NCBI RefSeq assembly: GCF_004684805.1
Contig: NZ_SRID01000020.1
Location: 1-39,012 of the forward strand
Source: Streptomyces palmae
GTDB lineage: Bacteria > Actinomycetota > Actinomycetes > Streptomycetales > Streptomycetaceae
Reading direction: 5' to 3'
Length of the DNA stretch: 39,012 nucleotides
The first letter of the stretch is position 1. Each line of letters opens with the position of its first letter. The position numbers and the translations under genes were made by a program. Under the pieces are notes generated by a model. That model saw only the letters and a list, made by a program, of their open reading frames with translations, searched no databases and was not told the DNA's origin. Shown piece by piece: positions 32,541 through 39,012 of the stretch.

Positions 32541-33308
32541 TCAGCCCGTGAGGAGCGAGAACAGTCCGCCGTCCGGGTCGCGCAGGGTGGCCTCCCGCCC
32601 CAGCCGGGAGACATGCGGATGCTGGGTCACCACCCCGCCCCGGCTCTGCGCCGCCTCGATGGCCGCGTCCAGGTCGGGCGTCCTGAAGTACACGTGCCAG
32701 CGTGGACGGACATGCGGGTCCGGCGCTGACTCGACGGCTCCGCCGCTGATCCCCGCGACCTCGTGCGAGGAGTCGCGGACGATCACCTGGTCGCTCTTGT
32801 AGACCACATCGCAACCGCCCTCGCCCTCGGTGGCCCACCGCAGCACCCCGGCGTAGAAGATGGCCGCCGCGAAGGTGTCCCGGGTCCGCAGCTCGAGCCA
32901 GGCGGGGGCGCTGCCGCGCCCCACCGACCAGTGCGGGCGGTGCCCCTGCCAGATGCCGAACACCGCGCCGTCCTGGTCCGAGGCGAGCGCCGCCCGCCCC
33001 CGGCCGAAGGGGATCGGCCCCACCGCCACGGTGGCGCTCCGCTCCCGGATCCGCGCGGCCGCCTCGTCCGCGTCGTCCACCGCGAAGTACGGCGTCCAGG
33101 ACACGGCCACCCGATAGGTGCGGGCGACCGCGCCGATACCGGCGACCGGGGCGCCACCGGCGACGGCGATGCTGAACCCCTCCTCGCGGCTGGAGCGGAA
33201 GGTCCAGCCGAGGACCGAGCCGTAGAAGTCCTGTGTGGTGCCCAGGTCGCGGGACATCAGGCTCACCCAGCACGGGGCTCCCGTCACTCCTTCTGGTGCG
33301 GCGGACAT
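32541..33308 (-). CDS. Two-domain VOC (glyoxalase/bleomycin resistance-like) protein
   Basis: A 255-residue protein formed by two vicinal-oxygen-chelate modules, about 10-122 and 130-252. The first begins PCWVSLMSRDLGTTQDFYGSVLGW, the second WLELRTRDTFAAAIFYAGVLRW. Each ends with a DPDG-like turn (ASDQDGAVFGIWQ, LRDPDGGLFSLL). Members include glyoxalases, dioxygenases and antibiotic-binding proteins, and this doubled form is common in Streptomyces with unknown ligands. The metal-binding residues are not obvious in either half, so it may bind ligands rather than catalyse. It is divergent from the epimerase gene at 33528. Confidence 0.85.
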   Translation of the reverse strand: MSAAPEGVTGAPCWVSLMSRDLGTTQDFYGSVLGWTFRSSREEGFSIAVAGGAPVAGIGAVARTYRVAVSWTPYFAVDDADEAAARIRERSATVAVGPIPFGRGRAALASDQDGAVFGIWQGHRPHWSVGRGSAPAWLELRTRDTFAAAIFYAGVLRWATEGEGGCDVVYKSDQVIVRDSSHEVAGISGGAVESAPDPHVRPRWHVYFRTPDLDAAIEAAQSRGGVVTQHPHVSRLGREATLRDPDGGLFSLLTG

Positions 33309-33451
33309 CAGTTTCGCCCTGCTCCTCTCCCGGACCCATCCGGACCAGGCCGCCGGTGAGGACCGGATACGGCCGAGATGGCGACGATCGGGCTACGGGT
33401 TCCCCGCCGGCACCGGATCCAACCGTTCCCCCTGGCGCGATCACCGCCCCG

Positions 33452-33476
33452 GTTTGCCCGCTGCGCGCCCGGGTAA
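33452..33476 (+). promoter_or_regulatory. SigB-type promoter candidate upstream of the epimerase gene
   Basis: GTTT (33452-33455), 15 bases, then GGGTAA (33471-33476). This fits the SigB-type pattern GNNT-N14-16-GGGTA recorded for Streptomyces. The predicted start is near 33483, leaving a leader of about 45 bases before the ATG at 33528. Confidence 0.55.
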
Positions 33477-33527
33477 CCCGAAAGGCCCCCAGGAGAGGGA
33501 CCGCAAACGAGGCGAAGGGGTGAAGGG

Positions 33528-34619
33528 ATGACCAGTCTGACCCCCGGGGAACCCGGCCCGCTGAAAGTGGTGGTCGTGGGAGCCACCGGCAACATCGGCA
33601 CCAGCCTGGTGAGATCGCTGGTGGGCGACCCGCAGGTGGGTTCCATCACGGGGATCGCCCGGCGCACGCCGAGCTGGTCGCCGCCCAAGACCACCTGGAT
33701 CAGCACGGACGTCGGCGCCGACGGGCCGGACGACCTGACCGGCTACGTCCAGGGCGCGGACGCGGTGGTCCACCTGGCCTGGCTCTTCCAGCCCACCCAC
33801 GATCCCCTCACCACCTGGCGCACCAATGTCGAGGGCAGCATCCGGGTCTTCGAGGCCGTGGTCGCCGCCGGGGTGCCGGCACTGGTCGTCTCCTCTTCGG
33901 TGGGGGCCTACTCGCCGGGCCCCAAGGACCGCCGGGTGGACGAGTCCTGGCCCACCCACGGCTGGCCGGAGGCCGCCTACGCACGCGAGAAGGCATATGT
34001 GGAGCGGGTGCTGGACGTCTTCGAGCGCGACCATCCGGGCGTCCGGGTGGTCCGGATGCGGCCCGGCTTCGTCTTCCAGCGGGGGGCGGCGGTGGAACAG
34101 CGCAAGCTCTTCGCGGGCCCGTTCGTACCGGGCCGCCTGGTACGCCCGGGACTGGTCCCACTGGTGCCGGACCTGCCCGGGCTGCGGTTCCAGGCGCTGC
34201 ACGCCCAGGACGCCGCGGAGGCGTTCCACCAGGCGGTGGTGCGCCCGGTGCGCGGCGCCTTCAACCTGGCCGCCGAGCCGGTGGTCGACGCCCGCGAGCT
34301 GGCCGACCTGCTGAACGCCCGGGTCTTCCCGGTGCCCGCCGGGGCGGCCGAGGCCGCGCTCGCCACGCTCTGGCATCTGCGCGTGGTACCCGCCACGCCG
34401 GCGCTGCTGCGCACCGTGCTGCGGTTGCCACTCATGGACACCGCCCGAGCCGTCGACGAACTCGGCTGGCAGCCGCGGTACAGCTCCGCGAATGCGCTGG
34501 GGGAGTTCCTGCGCGGATTGCGGGAGGCCACCGGAGGCCGTACGCCGCCCCTGAGCGGGCGCCGGTCGGGTGGCCGGATCACCGAACCCCGGGCCGGGGT
34601 CGGCGGACGGCTGCTGTGA
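33528..34619 (+). CDS. NAD-dependent epimerase/dehydratase (extended SDR)
   Basis: A 363-residue extended short-chain dehydrogenase. The nucleotide-binding motif GATGNIG is at residues 18-24, DAVVHLAW and the SSSVGAY serine follow, and the YxxxK pair is seen as YAREK. Members act on nucleotide sugars or on carbonyl groups of small molecules. The C-terminal 30 residues (Gly/Arg rich) lie beyond the usual domain. GAAGGG precedes the ATG at 33528. A SigB-type promoter candidate at 33452-33476 suggests stress control, and the sigma gene is its convergent neighbour, 12 bases away. Confidence 0.87.
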   Translation: MTSLTPGEPGPLKVVVVGATGNIGTSLVRSLVGDPQVGSITGIARRTPSWSPPKTTWISTDVGADGPDDLTGYVQGADAVVHLAWLFQPTHDPLTTWRTNVEGSIRVFEAVVAAGVPALVVSSSVGAYSPGPKDRRVDESWPTHGWPEAAYAREKAYVERVLDVFERDHPGVRVVRMRPGFVFQRGAAVEQRKLFAGPFVPGRLVRPGLVPLVPDLPGLRFQALHAQDAAEAFHQAVVRPVRGAFNLAAEPVVDARELADLLNARVFPVPAGAAEAALATLWHLRVVPATPALLRTVLRLPLMDTARAVDELGWQPRYSSANALGEFLRGLREATGGRTPPLSGRRSGGRITEPRAGVGGRLL

Positions 34620-34631
34620 GGCTGTCCAGGC

Positions 34632-35519
34632 TCACCGACGGGTCGACGGGTCGGCGGTGGCCGAGGGTGCCGAGGGTTTGGCGGGAGGCTTGGCGGCCGC
34701 ATTGGCGGCCGGCGGAGGGGGTTCGGCCAGGATCTGGTCCCGGAGCGCGGTGCAGGTCCGGGACAGCAGCCGTGAGACGTGCATCTGGGAGATCCCGAGC
34801 TCCTCGGCTATCCGGTTCTGCGACAGTCCTCCGAAGAAGCGCAGGTAGAGGATCTGCCGTTCGCGGTAGGGCAGGCTGCGCAGCCGCGGCTTGAGCGCCT
34901 CGCGGTCCACCACGCGGTCGTATCCGGGTTCGAGGTCTCCGAGCGTCTCGGTCAGCGAGTAGCCGTCGTCGGTGCCGGGCAGCTCCGCGTCCAGGGAGAG
35001 GGGCGCGTAGCTGTTCATGGCCTCCATCCCCAGCCGCACCTCCTGATCGCTCAGCTGGGCCCGCTCGGCGATCTCCCGGACGCTGGGGCCGCGCTGGTCG
35101 AGCGAGTGGGACAGCTCGCGCTCGGCGACACGCACCCGGTTGCGCAGCTCCTGGACCCGGCGGGGCACGTGGGTACCCCAGGTGTGGTCCCGGAAGTGCC
35201 GCTTTATCTCGCCCACCACGGTGGGTACGGCGAAGGAGGCGAAGGTGTTCCCGCGGGCCGGGTCGTACCGGGCCACAGCCTTGACCAGGCCCAGCGCGGC
35301 TATCTGCTGGAGGTCCTCAAGGGACTCGCCGCGATTGCGGAACTGCCGGGCGAGCCGCTCGGCCATCGGCATCCAGGCGCGCACCACCTCCTGCCGCAGC
35401 GCGGTGCGCTCCGGCCCCTCGGGCAGGGCCGCGATCTCGGCGAAGGCGGCGTCCGTGTCCGGGGCGTCGTCGTGCGGGTGCCGCGCCGACGGCCGTCTGG
35501 TCTGCGTTCGTGCGCTCAT
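34632..35519 (-). CDS. SigB/SigF-family RNA polymerase sigma factor
   Basis: A 295-residue group 3 sigma factor. Region 2 reads QIAALGLVKAVARYDPARGNTFASFAVPTVVGEIKRHFRDH (about 72-112). Region 3 follows with ELSHSLDQRGPSVREIAERAQLS. Region 4 has YLRFFGGLSQNRIAEELGISQMHVSRLLSR as its helix-turn-helix. This matches the Streptomyces family that includes SigB, SigF, SigH and relatives. Which paralogue it is cannot be told. No anti-sigma factor or antagonist gene is adjacent, unlike most members. A GTTT-N14-GGGTGA element at 35649-35672 on the same strand suggests it is read by itself or a sister sigma factor. The C-terminal 35 residues are Ala/Pro/Lys rich. Confidence 0.93.
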   Translation of the reverse strand: MSARTQTRRPSARHPHDDAPDTDAAFAEIAALPEGPERTALRQEVVRAWMPMAERLARQFRNRGESLEDLQQIAALGLVKAVARYDPARGNTFASFAVPTVVGEIKRHFRDHTWGTHVPRRVQELRNRVRVAERELSHSLDQRGPSVREIAERAQLSDQEVRLGMEAMNSYAPLSLDAELPGTDDGYSLTETLGDLEPGYDRVVDREALKPRLRSLPYRERQILYLRFFGGLSQNRIAEELGISQMHVSRLLSRTCTALRDQILAEPPPPAANAAAKPPAKPSAPSATADPSTRR

Positions 35520-35648
35520 CTGGGACAGCTCCAGGATCGGTGGTGGCGGGGGCGCCGCCGCGGGAGCGAGCAGCCGGAGCCGACGGAACCGTCCGTCCGC
35601 GAAGCCGCCCCTGCGGTGGGCTCCCGGCCCGAAGCACTGGCGTGAACA

Positions 35649-35672
35649 TCACCCGTATCGCATGGACTAAAC
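35649..35672 (-). promoter_or_regulatory. SigB-type promoter candidate of the sigma factor gene
   Basis: On the minus strand GTTTAG (35667-35672) is followed by GGGTGA (35649-35654), with 14 bases between GTTT and GGGT. This matches the SigB pattern and predicts a start near 35641 and a leader of about 120 bases. Autoregulation is typical of this sigma family. Confidence 0.6.
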
Positions 35673-35873
35673 CCGAAGAATCCGGGACATCTCTTCCACC
35701 CTAGCCATCGCCCTGGAGCGCCGCATCCGGCTCTCCGCCGGGCCGTACGGCCACCCGGCGGGCCCGGGGAGCCGCCCCCGCTCCCGCGGGGCGCCGGGCG
35801 AGGGACCAGGGCCGGGCGGGCCGCCCGGCGCCGCGCTGACGTGCGGCGGAACGGGCGCGCTCGGCCGGGGCGC

Positions 35874-35897
35874 GTTTGAACCGGGCGGGACGGGTCA
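35874..35897 (+). promoter_or_regulatory. SigB-type promoter candidate of the small gene at 35908
   Basis: GTTTGA (35874-35879) is followed by GGGTCA (35892-35897), with 14 bases between GTTT and GGGT. The predicted start of transcription is about 35904, only a few bases before the ATG at 35908, which lacks a ribosome binding site. Confidence 0.5.
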
Positions 35898-35907
35898 CCC
35901 GAGCACG

Positions 35908-36282
35908 ATGAACAGTCCGCAGAGTTCGTCAGCCCGGGTGGGTGTCTGTGTATCCGGCACCCGGGACGACGCCTACCGCGTCTTCGAGGTGCTCAAGACC
36001 ACCTTCCCGGCGACCGAGGACACGGCGGAGCATCGGCCGGACGCCACCCCGCCGGACCCCTCCCTCGGCCATATGGTGTGGTCGCTGGTGATCGACACCA
36101 CCGGCCGGGGCGCCACCGTGCCGCGGTCCACCCTGGAGGAGGCCGTCTCGGTGGACCTCTACGGCACCGACCCCGAGCTCGGCTGGGTGCGCGACGTCCT
36201 GGAGAGCGCCTTCGGCATCGCCGGCGAGCAGCATGTCTCCGGCGAGCACGAGATGGAACTCAGACTCCGCCTGGCGGCCTGA
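35908..36282 (+). CDS. Conserved small protein, unknown function
   Basis: A 124-residue soluble acidic protein that I do not recognise. A possible short beta-alpha-beta fold is suggested by VGVCVSGTRDDAYRVFEVLKTTF near the start and the later VDLYGTDPELGWVRDVLESAFGI. It ends in EHEMELRLRLAA, alternating like a beta strand. There is no signal peptide or membrane segment. No ribosome binding site precedes the ATG, and the promoter candidate at 35874-35897 would start transcription on or next to it, so the mRNA may be leaderless. A hairpin (36276-36318) begins in the last codons. Its position beside the sigma gene suggests a stress-induced role, by inference only. Confidence 0.65.
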   Translation: MNSPQSSSARVGVCVSGTRDDAYRVFEVLKTTFPATEDTAEHRPDATPPDPSLGHMVWSLVIDTTGRGATVPRSTLEEAVSVDLYGTDPELGWVRDVLESAFGIAGEQHVSGEHEMELRLRLAA

Positions 36283-36318
36283 GTCCGGTACTCCGTCAGC
36301 AGCGGCCGGACTCAGGCC
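36276..36318 (+). terminator. Hairpin spanning the stop codon of the small gene
   Basis: A perfect 13-base inverted repeat, GGCCTGAGTCCGG (36276-36288) and its complement (36306-36318), with a 17-base loop. The left arm contains the last codon and the TGA stop at 36280-36282. Confidence 0.7.
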
Positions 36319-36558
36319 GATTCCGTAGTGGCGCGGAACACATACGGCCCATCGCACCGCTCGTCCCGCCGTGCCGGACCGGTGCATTCCAGCCCGATTT
36401 GCCGGGGACATGGGGGATGAATTCGGTCAACACCAGACAGTGGACCGGTACCGTGAACCCACCCCGCGCGGCGGTCCGGCAAACGTGCCCGCGCGGAGAG
36501 GCAGCCTCCGGCGACGCCACCGCGTCTTTCTGGATAGAACGAGAAGGGAGGGTCCGCC

Positions 36559-36642
36559 GTGAACTGCACCCAGTGCGGAGCCCCGGTCATCCAGGGACCG
36601 AGCGGTGGTTGGAGCTGCAACAACTGCGGAGCCGCAGGGTGA
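36559..36642 (+). CDS. 27-residue zinc-ribbon microprotein
   Basis: A 27-residue open frame, shorter than usual gene-calling limits. It starts with GTG six bases after a near-ideal GGGAGGG site, and an in-frame TAG at 36535-36537 leaves this GTG as the only start. The product is two CxxC pairs, NCTQCGAP at the start and SCNNCGAAG at the end, joined by about 13 residues with a Gly/Ser/Trp turn. This is the minimal zinc-ribbon pattern, and almost the whole protein is the metal site. A 14-base hairpin overlaps the TGA. The function is unknown: it could be a metal-binding regulator or a partner of a larger protein. Comparison with relatives would decide whether it is real. Confidence 0.65.
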   Translation: MNCTQCGAPVIQGPSGGWSCNNCGAAG

Positions 36643-36672
36643 GGGCTTCCCCGCTGCTGCGGGGAAGCCCTC
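36641..36672 (+). terminator. Terminator hairpin overlapping the microprotein stop codon
   Basis: A perfect 14-base stem, GAGGGCTTCCCCGC (36641-36654) and its complement (36659-36672), with a TGCT loop. The left arm begins at the second base of the TGA stop codon. Confidence 0.85.
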
Positions 36673-36738
36673 CTGAGACATAGTCGGAGTCCTGCCCGGG
36701 CGCTGCCGTCAGTCGGCGACAGCGCCCCCCAAGGCGTA

Positions 36739-36818
36739 CCCGGACCGCACCGAAGCGGTTCCCCGGCCGGTCACGCTTCCCCGGACCGGCACCGACTTTC
36801 CCGGACCGGCACCGACGC
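36739..36818. repeat. Degenerate 20-base tandem repeat
   Basis: About four head-to-tail copies of a roughly 20-base unit close to CCGGACCGGCACCGACTTTC. The last two (36781-36800 and 36801-36816) are nearly identical; the first two are degenerate. It ends next to the stop codon of the epimerase gene at 36822. Confidence 0.65.
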
Positions 36819-36821
36819 GGC

Positions 36822-37805
36822 TCAGCCGCGCAGGAACGCCGCCTCCACCTCCGGATCCAGCCCGACCTTCGGACGGTCCGGGCGCTGGGGCGCCACCCCG
36901 CCCAGCGACCGCAACCACGACCAGGTGTCGGCGACCGTCTCCGCGACCGGCCGGCAACGCAGCCCCTCCGCCAGCGCCTTGGACACGTCCCCGGCGTGCA
37001 GGGTGTCGTACAGCTCACCCGGTGGCGTCCAGATCGGCAGCTGCGTCCAGGGCTCGATACCGGCCGCGGTGATCGCCTCCGGCTCGGCCCAGCGCGGCTC
37101 GGCCCGCCCGCCGGTGACCCGGACGCACTCGGAGAGCAACTCGCCCATGGTGGTGTGCCCCTGCGGGCTGATCAGGTTGTACGCGCCACCCAGCCGCCGC
37201 TCGGCCGCGTCCAGCACCCAGCGCGCCAGGTCACGGGCGTCGATGTACTGCAAGGCCAGCTCCCGCGGGCCGGGGGCGAGCACCGGGCCGCCGCGCGCCA
37301 TCCGCAGGAGCCACCACGGGAGCCGCCCGATGTTCTCCCAGGGGCCCAGGATCAGCCCCGCGCGCGCCAGCAGTGCCCGGTCGCCGAAGGCCTCCAGCGC
37401 GGCCAGTTCGCCGCCCCGCTTGGACCGGGCGTAGTCGACCTCGCCGTCGTCCGGTGAGCCGTCCACCACCGGATGGTCCTCGGCATGCCCCGCGGCGGAC
37501 GGATAGCTGTACACCGATCCACTGGAGATGTACGCGTAGTGTCCGACCCGGTCGGCCAGCAGCCGGGTCGCGTCCCGTACCGCACGGGGCGCCGCGGACC
37601 AGGTGTCCACCACCGCGTCCCATTCGCCGGTGGTGAGCGCCGCCAGCCCGTCCGGCCGACCGCGGTCACCGTGCAGCGCCGTCACGCCCGGCGGCGGCTG
37701 GTGCCGACCGCGGTGGAAGACCGTCACCTCCCAACCGCGGGCCAGCGCCTCCTCGCTGACCGCCCGTCCGACGAACTCCGTCCCACCCAGTATCAGTAGC
37801 CTCAT
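36822..37805 (-). CDS. NAD-dependent epimerase/reductase (extended SDR)
   Basis: A 327-residue extended SDR. It begins MRLLILGGTEFVGR, whose GGTxFxG loop binds the cofactor. Then come VTVFHRG, the segment SSGSVYSYPSA with the catalytic serine, and the YxxxK pair as DYARSKRGGE. The GGTEFVGR form is typical of the group related to chloroplast CSP41 and plant-type reductases, which often act on RNA or flavonoid-like substrates; the substrate here is unknown. The start ATG is at 37805 with a weak ribosome binding site. The 3' end abuts a 20-base tandem repeat. It is unrelated in sequence to the other epimerase at 33528 beyond the fold. Confidence 0.87.
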   Translation of the reverse strand: MRLLILGGTEFVGRAVSEEALARGWEVTVFHRGRHQPPPGVTALHGDRGRPDGLAALTTGEWDAVVDTWSAAPRAVRDATRLLADRVGHYAYISSGSVYSYPSAAGHAEDHPVVDGSPDDGEVDYARSKRGGELAALEAFGDRALLARAGLILGPWENIGRLPWWLLRMARGGPVLAPGPRELALQYIDARDLARWVLDAAERRLGGAYNLISPQGHTTMGELLSECVRVTGGRAEPRWAEPEAITAAGIEPWTQLPIWTPPGELYDTLHAGDVSKALAEGLRCRPVAETVADTWSWLRSLGGVAPQRPDRPKVGLDPEVEAAFLRG

Positions 37806-37901
37806 ACGGCCGACTCTGCCGCCCGGACCAGCCCGTTCGTAACCGGGGCATGCCGAGAGCGAATTCGCTGACAGCGGAATCCGGGCGCGCGGCGCACGGG
37901 G

Positions 37902-38336
37902 TCAGTCGGTGATGACCCCGTCCACGTACACCCAGGCCCCGTCCACCCGGGTGAAGCGGCTGTTCTCGTGCAGGGCGCCCGGCCGGCCGTGGACCGTGTA
38001 GTGGGCGCGGAACTCCACGGTGCCCTCATTGCGGAAGACGCCGCCGTCGGTGCTGCCCAGGATCTCCAGCCGCCCCCACCGCAGTTCGGGGTCGAAGTCG
38101 ATGCCCGGAGGCCGGGTGTCGGGGTGCCAGCTGCGCAGCAGGTACCCCTCGTCGCCCACCACGAAGGCGCTGAACCGGGAGCGCATCAGCTCCTCCGGAG
38201 TGGCCGCCGCGGCCTCGCCGCGGTGCAGCCGCCCGCAGCACGCGGCGTAGTCGGCGGGCAGCCCGCACGGACAGGCGGCACGGTCGGGCGCCGCGGGACG
38301 GTCGGCCGGGCGGGGGCGTCGGGTACGTCGGGACAT
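37902..38336 (-). CDS. YchJ-family (UPF0225) protein
   Basis: A 144-residue protein. An N-terminal zinc-binding region, CPCG at about 22-25 followed by YAACCG at about 30-35, resembles a SEC-C motif. The YchJ core follows with TPEELMRSRFSAFVVGDEGYLLRSWHP, then EILGSTDGG and VEFRAHY, ending with ENSRFTRVDGAWVYVDG. This is an NTF2-like fold. Homologues are widespread but have no established function; the SEC-C part suggests contact with other proteins or nucleic acid. The start is the ATG at 38336. Its ribosome binding site is not evident, but the Arg-rich N-terminus is family-like. Confidence 0.88.
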   Translation of the reverse strand: MSRRTRRPRPADRPAAPDRAACPCGLPADYAACCGRLHRGEAAAATPEELMRSRFSAFVVGDEGYLLRSWHPDTRPPGIDFDPELRWGRLEILGSTDGGVFRNEGTVEFRAHYTVHGRPGALHENSRFTRVDGAWVYVDGVITD

Positions 38337-38454
38337 GGATCCATTGTGACCACCCGCGCCCCCGCGCCGACGCGCACCCCCGGCCGCGACCGCCCGCGGG
38401 AACGGTCGCGCAGTCAGCGGAAGCGCACCCCGCGAGGGTCGATCGCGCGGACGG

Positions 38455-38877
38455 TCAGTGCTCCGGCGACTCCGCGACCTCGGCGGCGCGGCGGGCCGCC
38501 TCCAGGCTTCCGCGCAGCCGGTCGAGATCCCGTCGGTCGCGCTTGGTCGGCCGACCCGTGCCGCGGTCCCGGACGGCGACCTGCACGACCTCCTCGCGCG
38601 GCGGGGGCGGCGGGCTGTTGTCGACGTAGCACTCGGCCGCGATCGGCGCCCCGACCCGCTTGCGGATCAGGCGCGACACCACGACGATCCGCTCCCGCCC
38701 GGCGAGCCGCAGCCGCACCTCGTCACCGACCCGCAGGGCCTGTGCCGCCTTGACCCGCTCACCGTTCACCCGCACATGCCCAGCGCGGCATGCCGTCGCG
38801 GCCAACGACCGCGTTTTCGTCAGTCGTACGGACCAGATCCAGCTGTCGACCCGCACGGTCCCCTCGTCTGAAGCCAC
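38455..38877 (-). CDS. S4-domain RNA-binding protein (Hsp15/HslR-like)
   Basis: A 140-residue protein. An S4 RNA-binding domain covers about residues 9-60 (VDSWIWSVRLTKTRSLAATACRAGHVRVNGERVKAAQALRVGDEV, in that order along the chain). A basic tail with RGTGRPTKRDRRDLDRLRG follows. This is the layout of Hsp15 (HslR), which rescues 50S subunits carrying a stalled nascent chain. The GTG at 38877 gives the family N-terminus; a longer frame to 38997 is arginine rich and lacks a ribosome binding site. Its function fits the ribosome-rescue theme of the FBP protein, but the two genes are unlinked. Confidence 0.88.
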   Translation of the reverse strand: MASDEGTVRVDSWIWSVRLTKTRSLAATACRAGHVRVNGERVKAAQALRVGDEVRLRLAGRERIVVVSRLIRKRVGAPIAAECYVDNSPPPPPREEVVQVAVRDRGTGRPTKRDRRDLDRLRGSLEAARRAAEVAESPEH

Positions 38878-38995
38878 GCACCCGAGTCTAGGCCGAGGCA
38901 CCCCCGTACCGCCCGCAATATCGCGCCGGGGTGAAGGCCGTCGGGACAGGCGCCGCCGCGACCGCACCGCGGTGGGCCCCGGGTAGGGACACCGC

Positions 38996-39012
38996 ATGAG
39001 CCGTCCCCGCCC
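38996..39012 (+). CDS. Possible start of a gene running off the window
   Basis: An ATG at 38996 with AGGG about eight bases upstream opens a frame to the end of the window (MSRPR...). Only five codons are visible, so this is a weak call. Confidence 0.25.

Larger units (their letters stand above)
35520..35907. other. Gene-free divergent region with two SigB-type promoter candidates
   Basis: No credible gene lies in this 388-base gap between the sigma factor gene and the small gene at 35908. A 65-codon open frame on the minus strand is Arg/Ala rich and has no ribosome binding site. The stretch holds one SigB-type promoter candidate facing each way (35649-35672 minus, 35874-35897 plus) separated by a very GC-rich segment. 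Confidence 0.7.

Noticed and set aside
35701..35898. 65-codon minus-strand open frame in the sigma intergenic region
   Set aside because: Arg/Ala-rich low-complexity protein, no ribosome binding site, overlaps a promoter candidate on the other strand.

Overview
The window looks like a stretch of ordinary chromosome from a high-GC actinomycete, most likely Streptomyces or a close relative. The base composition is very GC-rich with near-complete G/C at third codon positions. GTG starts are frequent. Several gene families are typical of streptomycetes: a SigB/SigF-type sigma factor, a GAF-PP2C phosphatase, TerD, a secreted M4 protease, DUF2267 and YidB proteins, and an ABC ATPase paired with a large multi-span partner. 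I see no rRNA, tRNA, CRISPR array, insertion sequence, prophage or large biosynthetic cluster.

Layout. 1-5.9 kb: small genes (a secreted protein, a UBP-type zinc finger, an RlmG-like rRNA methyltransferase, a NodB-type lipoprotein, a GNAT enzyme, TerD and two small conserved proteins). 6.1-8.9 kb: PolX (DNA polymerase X plus PHP) and a metallo-beta-lactamase-fold hydrolase. 8.9-12 kb: a two-gene operon for phosphorolysis of an alpha-glucobiose (GH65 plus beta-phosphoglucomutase). 12.1-17.2 kb: a pseudouridine synthase, a secreted thermolysin-like protease, a divergent MarR/AhpD-like pair with a shared operator, and a histidine phosphatase. 17.4-21 kb: an ABC ATPase and membrane partner, then a divergent TetR/FBP (EF-G-binding-type) pair around a perfect palindrome. 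21-27 kb: a radical SAM protein with unusual cysteine spacing, a GAF-PP2C phosphatase, an ATP-dependent DNA ligase and an ABC exporter. 27.3-31 kb: a translationally coupled three-gene molybdenum hydroxylase of the PaoABC/YagTSR type. 31.2-39 kb: DUF2267 and YidB proteins, a VOC protein, two NAD-dependent epimerases, the sigma factor, a small unknown protein, a 27-residue zinc-ribbon microprotein, a YchJ-like protein and an S4 RNA-binding protein.

The most notable signals lie between genes. Three GTTT-N14/15-GGGT elements surround the sigma factor gene (its own upstream region and those of two nearby genes), suggesting a local SigB-type regulon. The TetR/FBP palindrome fills the spacer of a -35/-10 pair whose predicted start site falls on the FBP start codon, so the FBP mRNA may be leaderless. 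The 27-residue CxxC...CxxC reading frame has a strong ribosome binding site and a 14-bp hairpin that overlaps its stop codon. Three independent GC-rich degenerate tandem repeats sit at gene 3' ends. Function calls rest on motif recognition by eye; no database search was possible.
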